DNA of 64,000 bases from Synchiropus splendidus (lineage: Eukaryota; Chordata; Actinopteri; Syngnathiformes; Callionymidae). Each line of letters begins with the position of its first letter. Within the stretch, counting starts at the first letter, position 1. A program made the position numbers and the translations under genes. The stretch spans positions 18,858,001 to 18,922,000 of the forward strand of contig NC_071347.1 in NCBI RefSeq assembly GCF_027744825.2. The letters run 5' to 3'. The notes beneath the pieces are model-generated. The model had not been told where the DNA came from and searched no databases. It saw nothing but the letters and a program-made list of their open reading frames with translations. Below, one piece after another: positions 42,101 through 47,012 of the stretch.

Positions 42101-45100
42101 AGACTTCTATTCACTGGATGAGACCGGCAGAAAAAGCTGGTTAGCATAAATGGTAAAATAAGTACTCAGTTTTGTTTTTTTTTCTTTTATATTTAACACT
42201 CTAAAACTGGTTCACATGAGGGCCACATTGGGTGCTGGTTTTTCAGGTGTCTGATGACTATAACCGTCAGTCTGGTGCTACTTGTTTCAGCTCTCTTGGT
42301 TTTGTCTTTTTTTTTTTGTCTCAGCCTCTAAATATCTTGGCCTTGACTCGGTCTCCATACTCTCCAGTCCTGATGACGCCTTGGTCTTGAATGGTGTGGT
42401 CTTGACTCCAACACTAATTTTCTGTCAAAAAATGATGGTGAAACAATCAATTTGTCACTAACTGCTGAGGCTCCAGGTCCATGACAAACTATTCAAACCA
42501 CATTTTGAGCTACTAAAATGCTACTTCTTCAAACAACATTCAATACTATAAAAGTGTTTAATTACAACACTACAATCAGTCGAGTCGCACATTTAACAAC
42601 ATTTTCCATATTCGACGACCAATATATTTAGTATGATGTAGTGTTTTTCTGTTTTAATATCACTATTTACAGCACTGTTTGTCAACCTGTGCCTGTCGTG
42701 TGCTGACTGACTAGTCTCCAAGACAATTGGTGACCAGTTGACTGTTGAAGTAGCTATTAGTTGCAGCCCTACTACACTGCACTAAAACTCCACAAATCAC
42801 ACATCAAGTTCACATTTTAATCTGCTTTTTTCAGACATTAATGAAGTTATCCCACCTCAAATGAGCTGATAATTAATTTCCATACTCGAAGCGCAAAGTC
42901 ACGTCATGAGCGATAGTTTGCACATGGAAAACCAAACCCTTTTCCTGACATTTTAATAGAAAATATCGGCTGTACCCATCTATAAAAATGTAGTGTAGCA
43001 ATTGTGACCATTTGCCTCAGGCTCAAACAGTTGGCCACAAATGATACAAGGGGAAATATGGATCAGCTCATGCTTCTAAATCTGTTTGGCCATGAGGCTA
43101 ATAAATTGGTGTTTAAAAGGGAATCAATCTTCTTTATGACGTAGCCTTTGGAGGAGCAGAGAGGCCTGGAATGAGGGTGATGCAGCGCCAAATGTTTGGC
43201 ACTTTTCTGCGCTTTAATTCATGACAAAGAGGGTGTGGTGAAGTAGTCACCCCACTGGCGGGCTTGTTCATTTGTGTGGGAGGACTTTGCGATCACAGCT
43301 TGATATCATTCTTTCCAGCTTATTTGGGTGCTTTTGTCATGAAACTCGATCCAGACAAATTGAAGTTACATCATCTACATTGCCGTTTGGGGGGGGGGGG
43401 GTGTTGGGTATCAGAGAACGTTGTTCATAGTGTGAGTAGAAAATGAGAGGTTGTGATTCCAGTGGATTATTATGCACTCAAAATTAAAACTGGAGGCAGC
43501 GGGCTTGAAAACATGGCGGGGGTGTGTTTCAGTGAGCTTTTCTGAATGCCTCCAGAAGCGCTGTGGCTGTACTACGATCTGAGAGGGTTGAGGGAAAAGA
43601 TGGATTGGAAAGGGTCAACTGAGAGGCAAAACGAGGCCAGGGTAGGAGGCGTGGCTGCTTTTGTAAAAGGAGATGAGAGAAAAGTGCATGATATCCAATG
43701 TGTTGCAATGTGTGCCACAGGGTGTGGATGTTTGTGATTATGTCAGTGTGCAGAGGGGAGCAGAAATGAAGGAAACAAAAGGTAAAAAAGGGGCAGAAAA
43801 ATGAGTGGAGAAAACAGCTGGGGTTGAACGACAAAATGCCTAGTTGGATATCAAACGCAGGTGCCAATGAATCTGCCTAGTTGGGTGCCCACATTACTTC
43901 AAGGTGTCTGTGGGGAGCCCTCCACCTCCTGCCAGAAGAGGCTAATGTAAACTCTGTGATGTGTGCATGGAGCAAACCCTGTCTAGTGAAGCCTGACATG
44001 ACTGACCTCCCCTCAGGGAACTCCACTTCACGAGCAGGGGCCCCGTCACTCACACAAAGAGGACAAGAATTGCTCTCAGACAAGAAGTGCCCTTTAGTGC
44101 AAACCCAAACTGAGCATTTCTCTTTCACACTACCGCAGAATAATCTTAAACTGAAGTTGTGAAATAATAAAGGCGATCTGTATTCATATCATACAACCAT
44201 ACCAGAGAGGGACAGTGGTTACATAATAAGTGACCAACGAACGGGTGTGTTGTTGCTTCCACTGGAACTCCCTGGGTCTGTGTTACACCCAACGGTAACC
44301 AAACCATGATGTCACAGTACACAACATCTGCTGCAGTTCCCTCCGCTGTCGGAGCTGTCTTTTGACATCCAAGAATCTTTGATGTTAATCGGTACAATAT
44401 GTGACAATGTGCTGGCCAAGAACTTACCTGCTCTGAAATGGAATGAGCCAGATGCAACAACTTTCAGTCACGGCTGCTTTGAACCGTTTCAGTCCTGGTT
44501 TTAAAGCCGTACCTTTGCATTACTTACTGGCTCATGGTATATGTCTGGCCAAAAATAGGTTATTTCAAACTCTTGGTAGAGTGTTTTAAGGTTAGTTTTA
44601 TTGTGGCTCAGAGGGCAACATGAAATACCCTATCAACCCCACATCTGTTCTAAATAATAAACACAACTTACATGAGTTTGTGAACACAACAACAAAAAAA
44701 CCTAAAAAGATAAACTATGTATCAATGAATTGGAACAAAACGAAACAATAAAATTGAATGCACAGCATTCCGTCATTGATTGGCTCCTACAAATTGAATG
44801 GACTTAACTTGAAAACCCTCAAAAAGATTGATGTAATATTGGCTCTGTACAGCTGTGCTTAGTTGGCGCATACCTCTGCACTTCAGCACATTCCAATCTG
44901 ATTACTGCTCTTGCTTTGTCAACCTGTACTTGCACAAGACTGTGGCATGGGACTGACTGTATATCAGCCCTGCCATTGTTTCCACTATTCCAGACGACGA
45001 GGGTTGAAATGTCCTGTCAGGTGAGATGACCTGTAGACCCGTGTGCGGTAGGCGTACCTGGACATAGAGCAGGTTGAGCTGGACGGGGTCTCGGGAGTCC

Positions 45101-47012
45101 ACATTCTGATCGGAGTAGAAGAACTTGCGTCTGAGCAGCAACGTCTCACTCTCCTCCACTCCTTGTTCTCTGAATGTTCTGCTGTGGTCCAGCCAGTTTA
45201 CTGGACAAAACAGAATTTTACACTCAAAATGTTTCAGAACAAGTATGAGAATGGATCTTACATAATAGAATACTGTCCTGTCAGTGGACGCTATGTTGGC
45301 TAGTAAGCAGCTGCAACTATTGGTACTATTGTTGGATTGTTTTCACTTTCAGCAACTTTAGCGTTAATAATACTGAGAAAAGTCATTGCCATTGTCGTAC
45401 ATGAATTTGCAGTTATGTTTTCAAGCACTTAAAACGGGAATAAAGCAAGCAAGAGCTTTATGTTGTGGGACATTTGAAACAAATCCTGCCCTGCGAGGCG
45501 AAACAAAAGTAATTTCTTCAGTTGCTAGAGGACACTGTCGAGTCAGATTCACGACAAATGTGGTACAATGAAGATAAGCACGCTAGACTTACAGTCGTCG
45601 TCTGTGTGGAGTTTGGCTTTGAGCTTTTCCATCTTCCGCTCATCTCGAAGCAGCAGAGTTCTGTCTTTCTTCAGCGTTCCCATCCCTTCTTCTTTCTTCT
45701 CCTCTGGCACCTCCTGAATCAGGGAGTACTCCTCATAGTTGGTGATTCCTGAAAAGATTGAAGCGTTTTTCCTCCTCCGCTTTAAGAAAGAAGTATTTCA
45801 TAGTCACAAAGAAGACCAGGAGTAACGTCCTCGGCTAGCTCTGCGTCTCTCCCGCCGTAGAAAAATATGCCTCTTTCAAAAGTTGACAACTGATCGGAAC
45901 TTGCCCTCAAATATTGCATGAATTTCACTCAACATGGCGTCAGTGTAAGATTAAAATTGCTCCACTTCATGGAGGTTTGAGACACGCAAAATGTATTGGG
46001 GAGGACTGTTTGTGTGCTCGGCAATTTGTTTAGTTAGAGGACGCCTTGTTGACATTCCAGTGTGCCTGCCATATGTTTCAATAACTGCAGTTTTTGAACC
46101 CAGTAGACACATAAATGTGAGCTAAATAATTCATGAACGCAGCACCGCCGCAATGAGATTGTTTCAACCGTCCAAAATGTGTCATCTTTTCGGCAACCTG
46201 AACATGCATAGGTGGGAAAAACGCGGCTTCCGAATTGGTTATTGCACAGCGAGGCTCTGAATCAATCCGATTTCAGGAGGTGCACAGCGTCGGCGATCAC
46301 TAAAATAGGCATTTTACTCAGCACAAACTCATCCGGTTTGTCCGTCCAGACAGGAATAATTGCAAACAGATTGAGATTGCAAGCAGCACAAGGCGATAAG
46401 TGTGACTTGCCTATCCTGCTGCATATCGTGACAAGCAGCTCCCCGACGGTTTTTGAGTCATCCACCATGATTGTTTTCACTGCTCCATCCAGCATTTTTA
46501 TCTTTTGTGGCCTTTGTTTCTTCTTGTACTCCAGAACATCCTGCGAGAAGCGAGAGAGAGAACACAATGACACCCACAGACATCATGAAACTAATTGGGC
46601 TAGACGAAAGCAGGCAGTCGCTCACAGCAACAAGGACGAATAACCATCCGCTATTCCTCCGTAAATGTTCACATTTCTGATGTGAGCAGCATCAAAAAAT
46701 ACAAATTCTTACTCCATTCCGCAGCATGTAGTAATCCAGGGTTCTCACTGACTCCAGCCAGATGCCTTTTCTGGGATCGTCGTCTGACAGGAAGAGGCCG
46801 TAATCTGAAGCTGAAACACACATGCAAATGAGGATCTCTCTGGATTTCCATCATGAAAATGAAGTCGCCTACTAACCCTGGCCCGACTGGGCTTCCGGGA
46901 CTCTCTCCCTAATGATTCTGCAGGCGTCATACACCGGCGTGGACGGCTCAAACTGCATCGTCTTCACCACATTGCACTGACGCACGCAGATCTTCAGCGA
47001 CAAGGCGACCAT
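1..47012 (-). CDS. tln2: talin-2, spliced coding region, 3' part cut off by the window edge
   Basis: Talin is a cytoplasmic adaptor at focal adhesions: its FERM-like head activates integrins and binds membrane lipid, and its rod of helical bundles binds vinculin and actin. I joined 42 exons (limits in separate entries); the phases fit throughout and give about 1,910 codons from ATG at 47012. Similarity to vertebrate talins is continuous and high. Domain limits, transferred from talin-1 with an offset of about +4: F0 1-86, F1 87-206, F2 207-313, F3 314-404, linker 405-485, R1 486-659, R2 to 790, R3 to 915, R4 to 1048, R5 to 1211, R6 to 1361, R7 with inserted R8 to 1663, R9 to 1826, and R10 incomplete. 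The talin-2 call rests on wording such as VGELLVTICSRIG, KNVAQVAEDTVLQNRV and Ser340 (talin-1 has Cys336). Missing: end of R10, R11-R13 and the dimerisation helix. Whether it is tln2a or tln2b cannot be told. Confidence 0.96.
179..280 (-). CDS. tln2: tln2 coding exon 41 (R10)
   Basis: Residues 1841-1874, LDEGTPPEPEGSFVDYQTTM to IAITAQEM. Acceptor GTCTGCAG, donor ATG|GTGAGC. Confidence 0.97.
281..610 (-). other. intron 40 of tln2
   Basis: 330 nt with good splice ends. Nothing else recognised. Confidence 0.85.
611..757 (-). CDS. tln2: tln2 coding exon 40 (R9/R10)
   Basis: Residues 1792-1840, ASHTHDAISEAAQLMKEAVD to IAEAMGR. Acceptor GTCCTCAG, donor CGG|GTGAGT. Confidence 0.96.
758..1108 (-). 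other. intron 39 of tln2
   Basis: 351 nt, AT-rich. No gene or repeat recognised. Confidence 0.85.
1109..1279 (-). CDS. tln2: tln2 coding exon 39 (R9, autoinhibition face)
   Basis: Residues 1735-1791, VTQLASYFDPLIVASVGLAS to EGGGNPK. Glu1774 (TLSESALQ) aligns with talin-1 Glu1770, which pairs with F3 Lys318 in the closed form; its partner is Lys322 in coding exon 9. Acceptor TTCTCAG, donor AAG|GTATAA. Confidence 0.97.
1389..1490 (-). CDS. tln2: tln2 coding exon 38 (R9)
   Basis: Residues 1701-1734, ALQEQLTSSVQEIGHLIDPV to AAQLGHK. Acceptor CTCGCCAG, donor AAG|GTGCCG. Confidence 0.95.
1603..1735 (-). CDS. tln2: tln2 coding exon 37 (R9)
   Basis: Residues 1656-1700, RDKAPGQRECDYSIDNINKC to DDISME. 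R9 docks onto F3 in autoinhibited talin. DYSIDNINKCIRDIEQ is talin-2-like; talin-1 has ETAIAALNSCLRDLDQ. Donor GAA|GTGAGT. Confidence 0.97.
1736..2554 (-). other. intron 36 of tln2
   Basis: 819 nt. Holds a hAT-like MITE remnant (own entry, 1866-2262); nothing else recognised. Confidence 0.85.
1866..2262. mobile_element. hAT-like MITE remnant
   Basis: The right end TTGCCCACCCCTG is the complement of the common CAGGGGTGGGCAA hAT terminus. GGGGCCACATGCGGCC at the left and GTGGCCCC at the right are the paired inner parts. The left terminus is degraded and its exact limit uncertain. Confidence 0.55.
2555..2736 (-). CDS. tln2: tln2 coding exon 36 (R7/R9)
   Basis: Residues 1596-1655 plus two bases, GSASQEPIVRSARCMLDSST to IKSLITSI. 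Contains NPKDPPTWSILAGHSRTVSD, a talin hallmark. Acceptor GTCTTCAG, donor AG|GTTGGT. Confidence 0.97.
2737..4175 (-). other. intron 35 of tln2
   Basis: 1,439 nt, mostly AT-rich. No gene, RNA or complete repeat recognised. Confidence 0.8.
4176..4316 (-). CDS. tln2: tln2 coding exon 35 (R8 back to R7)
   Basis: Residues 1549-1595, ALDGDFSEENRNRCRVATAP to IPAQISNE. Acceptor GTTTTAG, donor GAG|GTGAGT. Confidence 0.95.
4463..4624 (-). CDS. tln2: tln2 coding exon 34 (R8 vinculin-binding helix)
   Basis: Residues 1495-1548, VLSAATIVAKHTSALCNACR to NLVKTIK. Includes the well-known R8 vinculin-binding helix (LSAATIVAKHTSALCNAC). Acceptor TGTCACAG, donor AAG|GTCAAC. Confidence 0.97.
4727..4870 (-). CDS. 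tln2: tln2 coding exon 33 (R7/R8)
   Basis: Residues 1447-1494, ASYLVGVSDPNSQSGHEGLV to PASSPSQ, entry into R8, the bundle inserted in R7. Donor CAG|GTAGGA. The following 102-nt intron stays open in the same frame. Confidence 0.96.
5058..5180 (-). CDS. tln2: tln2 coding exon 32 (R7)
   Basis: Residues 1406-1446, VLGESMAGISQHCKTGDVVA to GLTEAAGQ. Somewhat more diverged than its neighbours (HCKTGDVVAFGES). Acceptor CGCTTCAG, donor CAG|GTGTGA. Confidence 0.94.
5252..5341 (-). CDS. tln2: tln2 coding exon 31 (R7)
   Basis: Residues 1376-1405, AVRGLLDNPSEPINDLSYFD to VMENSK. R7 is the KANK-binding bundle in talins. The talin-1 Gly1404 position (YFGC) is Asp here (YFDC), as I recall for talin-2. Acceptor CCTTCAG, donor AAG|GTTGGA. 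Confidence 0.94.
5342..6512 (-). other. intron 30 of tln2
   Basis: 1,171 nt with a T-rich stretch around 5500-5860. No gene recognised; short plus-strand frames there are hydrophobic only because of base composition. Confidence 0.8.
6513..6606 (-). CDS. tln2: tln2 coding exon 30 (R6/R7)
   Basis: Residues 1344-1375, RAVTESINQLITLCTQQAAG to NALRELE. Acceptor GTTTCAG, donor GAG|GTAGCC. Confidence 0.96.
6637..6655. repeat. CA microsatellite
   Basis: Uninterrupted CA run, 30 bases from the acceptor end of coding exon 30, inside intron 29. Confidence 0.9.
7382..7659. mobile_element. GATACGATA-type MITE, copy 1
   Basis: Starts TAGGGATGTG and ends TACATCCCTA (short inverted termini). The interior is rich in GCGATACGATA and TTGCGATAT words. 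A dispersed type common in fish genomes; noncoding. Confidence 0.6.
8127..8266 (-). CDS. tln2: tln2 coding exon 29 (R6)
   Basis: Residues 1298-1343 plus two bases, SKEDQIQVIGNLKNISMASS to AKNLLAVAA. Acceptor GTCTGCAG, donor AG|GTGCCT (off consensus). Confidence 0.95.
8267..9024 (-). other. intron 28 of tln2
   Basis: 758 nt. Holds a short dispersed-repeat fragment near 8457. No gene. Confidence 0.8.
8455..8492. repeat. short dispersed-repeat fragment
   Basis: ACGCCGATCAGCCATAAAAT followed by TATGACCACTGACAG closely matches a repeat wording I recall from many fish genomes. The rest of the element is not evident. Confidence 0.4.
9025..9222 (-). CDS. tln2: tln2 coding exon 28 (R6)
   Basis: Residues 1232-1297, LPPCSKTFQEAQTDLNHTAA to VEMAGHTQ. 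Acceptor CTTTGAAG, donor CAG|GTGAGA. DFDEFLDAGVEMAG is a well-conserved talin segment. Confidence 0.96.
9223..10627 (-). other. intron 27 of tln2
   Basis: 1,405 nt, AT-rich from about 9400 to 9950. No gene or repeat family recognised. Confidence 0.8.
10628..10747 (-). CDS. tln2: tln2 coding exon 27 (R5/R6)
   Basis: Residues 1192-1231, VAKAVSHSLNNCVNCLPGQK to KLLVDV. Two donors lie 3 nt apart: GTT|GTGAGT (chosen: better consensus, 40 codons as in mammals) and GAT|GTTGTG, which would drop Val1231. Acceptor GTTGCAG. Confidence 0.93.
10748..11121 (-). other. intron 26 of tln2
   Basis: 374 nt; nothing recognised. Confidence 0.8.
11122..11330 (-). CDS. tln2: tln2 coding exon 26 (R5)
   Basis: Residues 1122-1191, GVAARETAQALRTLAQAARG to QRLAQ. 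Contains VMEGSSMLIHEAHQALVHPG, talin-2-like. Acceptor GTGTTCAG, donor CAG|GTATCC. Confidence 0.96.
11331..13528 (-). other. intron 25 of tln2
   Basis: 2,198 nt. Short open frames on both strands show no family resemblance. No repeat recognised. Confidence 0.78.
13529..13631 (-). CDS. tln2: tln2 coding exon 25 (R5)
   Basis: Residues 1088-1121 plus one base, LEKCAQDLGSTSKAVGSSMA to GNEHYT. As recalled it matches mammalian talin-2 almost exactly; talin-1 has MEKCTQDLGNSTKAVSS here. Donor G|GTGGGA. Confidence 0.97.
13632..14363 (-). other. intron 24 of tln2
   Basis: 732 nt with an ATA/TAA-rich stretch around 14220-14290. No gene. Confidence 0.8.
14364..14492 (-). CDS. tln2: tln2 coding exon 24 (R5)
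   Basis: Residues 1045-1087, AHEACGPLEIDSALKTVQTL to QLKPLPGET. Acceptor CCCTGTAG, donor ACG|GTGAGT. Confidence 0.95.
14605..14739 (-). CDS. tln2: tln2 coding exon 23 (R4)
   Basis: Residues 1000-1044, PGSKMVASAKSAVPTVTDQA to ELRTATQK. Acceptor AATCCTGCAG, donor AAG|GTAACC. Confidence 0.95.
14811..14924 (-). CDS. tln2: tln2 coding exon 22 (R4)
   Basis: Residues 962-999, AVADNIPQLVQGMRSSQAQP to MASQSFLQ. The acceptor CTCGTGAAG has a poor pyrimidine tract, but frame and homology leave no alternative. It closes a 72-nt intron. Donor CAG|GTCAGA. Confidence 0.94.
14997..15110 (-). CDS. tln2: tln2 coding exon 21 (R4)
   Basis: Residues 924-961, IAAKQAAAAATQTIAAAQNA to QLVHSCK, alanine-rich helix of R4. 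Acceptor GATGCAG, donor AAG|GTACGG. Confidence 0.96.
15111..16375 (-). other. intron 20 of tln2
   Basis: 1,265 nt, very T/A-rich from 15230 to 15700. No gene or repeat recognised. Confidence 0.8.
16376..16504 (-). CDS. tln2: tln2 coding exon 20 (R3/R4)
   Basis: Residues 881-923, GAAAYPENEDQQQRLREAAE to KKKLVNRLE. Acceptor CCCGCAG, donor GAG|GTGAGT, phase 0 at both ends. Confidence 0.96.
16505..18164 (-). other. intron 19 of tln2
   Basis: 1,660 nt. Holds a GGCCGACTGATAT-type repeat fragment at 17650-17705. The plus-strand frame 17039-17449 is judged chance (see rejected items). Confidence 0.78.
17650..17705. repeat. GGCCGACTGATAT-type repeat fragment
   Basis: GGGGCCGACTGATATG followed by GCCGATACCGATATCGATAT, wording typical of a dispersed fish repeat. 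Only this end is recognised. Confidence 0.45.
18165..18331 (-). CDS. tln2: tln2 coding exon 19 (R3)
   Basis: Residues 825-880, GEMVRQARVLAQATSDLVNA to RMVEAAK. R3 is the bundle that opens first under force in talin and is bound by RIAM when closed. Acceptor GAATTAG, donor AAG|GTAAGA. Confidence 0.97.
18332..22688 (-). other. intron 18 of tln2
   Basis: 4,357 nt, one of the largest introns here. No coding exon, RNA gene or complete transposon recognised on either strand. Confidence 0.78.
22689..22983 (-). CDS. tln2: tln2 coding exon 18 (R2/R3)
   Basis: Residues 727-824 plus one base, the largest exon here (295 nt). Runs VVSPTISSPVCQEQLVEAGK to IFTSMGDA, closing R2 and opening the mechanosensitive four-helix R3. 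Acceptor TTTCACAG, donor G|GTGAGT. Confidence 0.97.
22984..24117 (-). other. intron 17 of tln2
   Basis: 1,134 nt. Holds a decayed CCAGATC-rich repeat at about 23340-23515 (own entry). No gene. Confidence 0.8.
23340..23515. repeat. decayed minisatellite-like region
   Basis: Recurring degenerate words of the type CCCAGATCC, CCTAGATCTG and AACAGATCCCAG. Similar decayed arrays occur in fish introns. Unit length cannot be fixed by eye. Confidence 0.4.
24118..24285 (-). CDS. tln2: tln2 coding exon 17 (R2)
   Basis: Residues 671-726, ETLMNLAKAVANAAAMLVLK to TSQLVACTK, a vinculin-binding-type amphipathic helix region. KNVAQVAEDTVLQNRV is talin-2-like. Acceptor GTTGCAG, donor AAG|GTATTT. Confidence 0.96.
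24286..25074 (-). other. intron 16 of tln2
   Basis: 789 nt with a short TA repeat at 24807-24825. No gene. Confidence 0.8.
25075..25173 (-). CDS. tln2: tln2 coding exon 16 (R1/R2)
   Basis: Residues 638-670, SRQTVLTAAGSIGQASGDLL to GETDEKFQ. The reading frame fixes the acceptor as CTCACAG|TCC; a second AG five bases on would shift the frame. Donor CAG|GTTGGC is weak. Confidence 0.94.
25304..25512 (-). CDS. tln2: tln2 coding exon 15 (R1)
   Basis: Residues 568-637, EPTETDYTAVGCAITTISSN to RSVEPAATE, including the helix TEMSKGVKLLAALMEDEVG. Acceptor CTCTGCAG, donor GAG|GTGAGA. Confidence 0.96.
25513..26673 (-). other. intron 14 of tln2
   Basis: 1,161 nt. From about 25580 to 26390 the plus strand is rich in A and C, which leaves long open frames on both strands (165 and 151 codons, overlapping). 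Neither resembles a known protein. Confidence 0.78.
26674..26782 (-). CDS. tln2: tln2 coding exon 14 (R1)
   Basis: Residues 532-567 plus one base, ASRVWVQNKVDESKHEIHSQ to VVNLTA. SRVWVQNKVDESK is talin-2 wording; talin-1 has SKAWRKNKMDESK. Donor G|GTCCGT is off consensus. Confidence 0.95.
27001..27114 (-). CDS. tln2: tln2 coding exon 13 (R1)
   Basis: Residues 494-531, SHAQQALMGTINSSMQAVQQ to LPPLGHDL, first helices of R1. Acceptor GTCATCAG, donor CTG|GTATGT. The exon begins SHAQQAL where mammals have TSAQQAL. Confidence 0.95.
27115..28334 (-). other. intron 12 of tln2
   Basis: 1,220 nt. Holds an AATA/ATA microsatellite at 27684-27719. No gene. Confidence 0.8.
27684..27719. repeat. AATA/ATA microsatellite
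   Basis: Runs of AATA then ATA units in intron 12. Confidence 0.9.
28335..28518 (-). CDS. tln2: tln2 coding exon 12 (linker, calpain site, start of R1)
   Basis: Residues 432-493. STILQQQFNR aligns with the talin-1 calpain-2 site (cut after Gln433), here Gln437/Gln438. The exon then runs VEHGSVALPG to GQMHRGHMPPL. The stretch QAQQQITTGQMHRG looks more like talin-1 than mammalian talin-2. Donor CTG|GTGAGT. Confidence 0.96.
28690..29230. repeat. possible old dispersed repeat
   Basis: CAATGATTGTGAGATCAGGG and GCTCTGTGGGG at 28776-28810 resemble wording recalled from a fish interspersed repeat. Extent and class uncertain. Confidence 0.3.
29620..29735. repeat. ATAAGCCGC-type dispersed repeat, copy 1 (short)
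   Basis: Contains ATAGCCGCACGCACTAAATT and CTATAAGCCGCGGGTGCAGT, shared with 62588-62888. Noncoding. Confidence 0.55.
29904..30275. mobile_element. foldback/MITE element, copy 1
   Basis: The left arm CACTCCCATGGTGTAATATA pairs with the right arm (complement CACTCCCCTGGCGTGATATA), and pairing continues inward through GATGTTGG-type words. Shares both arms and inner words (GATGCATT, CATCAACATGC) with 58931-59266. No coding capacity; family unknown to me. Confidence 0.62.
31656..31903. mobile_element. hAT-like MITE with inverted ends and 8-bp target duplication
   Basis: Starts CAGGGGTGTCCAA and ends TTTGGACTCTCCTG, so the ends are imperfect inverted repeats. Inner arms also pair (GGGTGCAGGCTTTTG near 31696, CAAAAGCCTGCACCC near 31853). 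Flanks CTTCATTC and CTTTATAC agree at 6 of 8 positions, the duplication size of hAT transposons. It is 248 bp and has no coding capacity. Confidence 0.78.
32803..32879 (-). CDS. tln2: tln2 coding exon 11 (head-rod linker)
   Basis: Residues 407-431 plus two bases, KQSKDRFGLEGDEESTMLEE to SVSPK. Acidic, serine-containing start of the flexible linker. Donor AA|GTAAGT. Confidence 0.96.
32965..33066 (-). CDS. tln2: tln2 coding exon 10 (end of F3); GC donor
   Basis: Residues 373-406, DFGEYQESYYSVQTTEGEQI to IDIILKK, the last strand and helix of F3. The join to KQSKDRFGLEG needs the donor AAG|GCAAGT, the second GC-AG intron of the gene (85 nt). Confidence 0.94.
33067..34180 (-). other. intron 9 of tln2
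   Basis: 1,114 nt, AT-rich with an A-run at 34080-34094. No gene recognised. Confidence 0.8.
34181..34336 (-). CDS. tln2: tln2 coding exon 9 (F3, integrin-binding)
   Basis: Residues 321-372, EKMKGKNKLVPRLLGITKES to SPKSFTL, in the PTB-like F3 that binds the integrin NPxY motif. Lys322, Leu329, Ser340 and Trp363 align with talin-1 Lys318, Leu325, Cys336 and Trp359. Ser at 340 is the talin-2 state. Donor CTG|GTACTC is weak. Confidence 0.96.
34378..34401. repeat. A24 homopolymer
   Basis: 24 A on the plus strand (T24 on the gene strand), about 40 bases upstream of the acceptor of coding exon 9. No retroposon body is evident beside it. Confidence 0.92.
36705..36884. repeat. 180-bp direct duplication, copy A
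   Basis: Nearly identical to 37323-37501 (GCTACTGAGTGAAATGAACT to AAAATG) with about ten mismatches or indels by eye. Lies in intron 8. Confidence 0.85.
36916..36969. repeat. 54-bp hairpin with perfect 13-bp arms
   Basis: Arms CTGACTGTAAAGC and GCTTTACAGTCAG are exact complements. The loop itself is a near palindrome built on GTACACGTACATG. Between the two copies of the intron 8 duplication. Confidence 0.75.
37323..37501. repeat. 180-bp direct duplication, copy B
   Basis: Partner of 36705-36884, in the same orientation, about 440 bp after copy A ends. Mismatches include a one-base shorter T run and ATGTAGC for ATGTTGC. Confidence 0.85.
38787..38891 (-). CDS. tln2: tln2 coding exon 8 (F2/F3)
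   Basis: Residues 286-320, DHKNCGEMTEIEAKVKYVKL to SFFLVK, the F2-F3 junction. Acceptor GCGCCCAG, donor AAG|GTAAGG, phase 0 at both ends. Confidence 0.95.
39314..39430. repeat. intron 7 direct duplication, copy A
   Basis: Shares ACTGGAATGATG, CTGTGTTTACCT, GAATACAGTAAGAAGGAG, TTGCTTACT and AAATCTCAGTCCC in order with 40461-40600. More diverged than the intron 8 pair. Confidence 0.75.
40461..40600. repeat. intron 7 direct duplication, copy B
   Basis: Same orientation and word order as 39314-39430, with extra bases (TTCTTATACT) in the middle. Starts about 1.15 kb after copy A. Confidence 0.75.
40732..40795 (-). CDS. tln2: tln2 coding exon 7 (F2, membrane-facing basic part)
   Basis: Residues 264-285, DLKEFLPKEYIKQRGSEKKI FQ. 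This short 64-nt exon encodes the lysine-rich F2 stretch that faces acidic lipid in talins. Acceptor CCCACAG, donor CAA|GTATGT. Confidence 0.94.
41055..41182 (-). CDS. tln2: tln2 coding exon 6 (F2)
   Basis: Residues 222-263, ARDDILNGSHPVSFDKACEF to EHKHKPGFL, in the all-helical F2 subdomain. Acceptor CTGCCAG, donor GA|GTAAGA. Confidence 0.95.
41183..45057 (-). other. intron 5 of tln2
   Basis: 3,875 nt. Holds a 13-G run (43389-43401). Short frames at 43529-43867 and 43881-44162 show no family resemblance. No gene. Confidence 0.78.
43389..43401. repeat. G13 homopolymer
   Basis: 13 consecutive G in intron 5. A C12 run is at 48524-48535 and a T18 run at 60216-60233. Confidence 0.92.
45058..45200 (-). 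CDS. tln2: tln2 coding exon 5 (F1/F2)
   Basis: Residues 174-221, LNWLDHSRTFREQGV to DPVQLNLLYVQ. Contains the near-invariant talin stretch LLLRRKFFYSDQNVDSRDPV. Acceptor GTCCAG, donor CAG|GTACGC. Confidence 0.97.
45201..45592 (-). other. intron 4 of tln2
   Basis: 392 nt; nothing recognised. Confidence 0.8.
45593..45748 (-). CDS. tln2: tln2 coding exon 4 (F1 with its loop)
   Basis: Residues 122-173, GITNYEEYSLIQE to KLKAKLHTDDD. Carries the charged, flexible F1 insertion loop (EEKKEEGMGTLKKDR). TLLLRDERK has one Leu more than the mammalian TLLRDERK as I recall it, which would explain numbering one higher than human talin-2. Donor T|GTAAGT. Confidence 0.95.
45749..46410 (-). other. intron 3 of tln2 (GC-AG)
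   Basis: 662 nt, starting GCAAGT and ending TTTTCAG. No other feature recognised. See findings. Confidence 0.85.
46411..46540 (-). CDS. tln2: tln2 coding exon 3 (F0/F1); GC donor
   Basis: Residues 79-121, DVLEYKKKQRPQKIKMLDG to VGELLVTICSRI, the F0-F1 junction. VGELLVTICSRIG is talin-2-like; talin-1 has VTDMLMTICARIG. The exon can only join the next one (GITNYEEYSL) if the intron starts ATAG|GCAAGT, a GC-AG intron. Confidence 0.95.
46713..46810 (-). CDS. tln2: tln2 coding exon 2 (F0)
   Basis: Residues 46-78, ASDYGLFLSDDDPRKGIWLE to MLRNG. The acceptor is TTTCAG and the donor GGA|GTAAGA. The exon closes in phase 0 before the DVLEYKKKQRP of the next exon. Confidence 0.96.
46877..47012 (-). 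CDS. tln2: tln2 coding exon 1 (start codon, F0)
   Basis: Encodes residues 1-45 plus one base. It opens MVALSLKICVRQCNVVKTMQ and ends PEAQSGQ, matching the ubiquitin-like F0 subdomain of talins. The donor is CAGG|GTTAGT. Confidence 0.97.

Noticed and set aside
43529..43867. 112-codon minus-strand frame in intron 5
   Set aside because: Biased composition (Phe/Leu/His-rich), no homology I recognise, no splice link to tln2.
46212..46643. 143-codon plus-strand frame
   Set aside because: It is the antisense shadow of tln2 coding exon 3.
1..47012. miR-190, which sits in an intron of TLN2 in mammals
   Set aside because: No match to the mature sequence was seen on either strand by eye. The mammalian host intron is, as I recall, further 3' than the part of the gene in this window.
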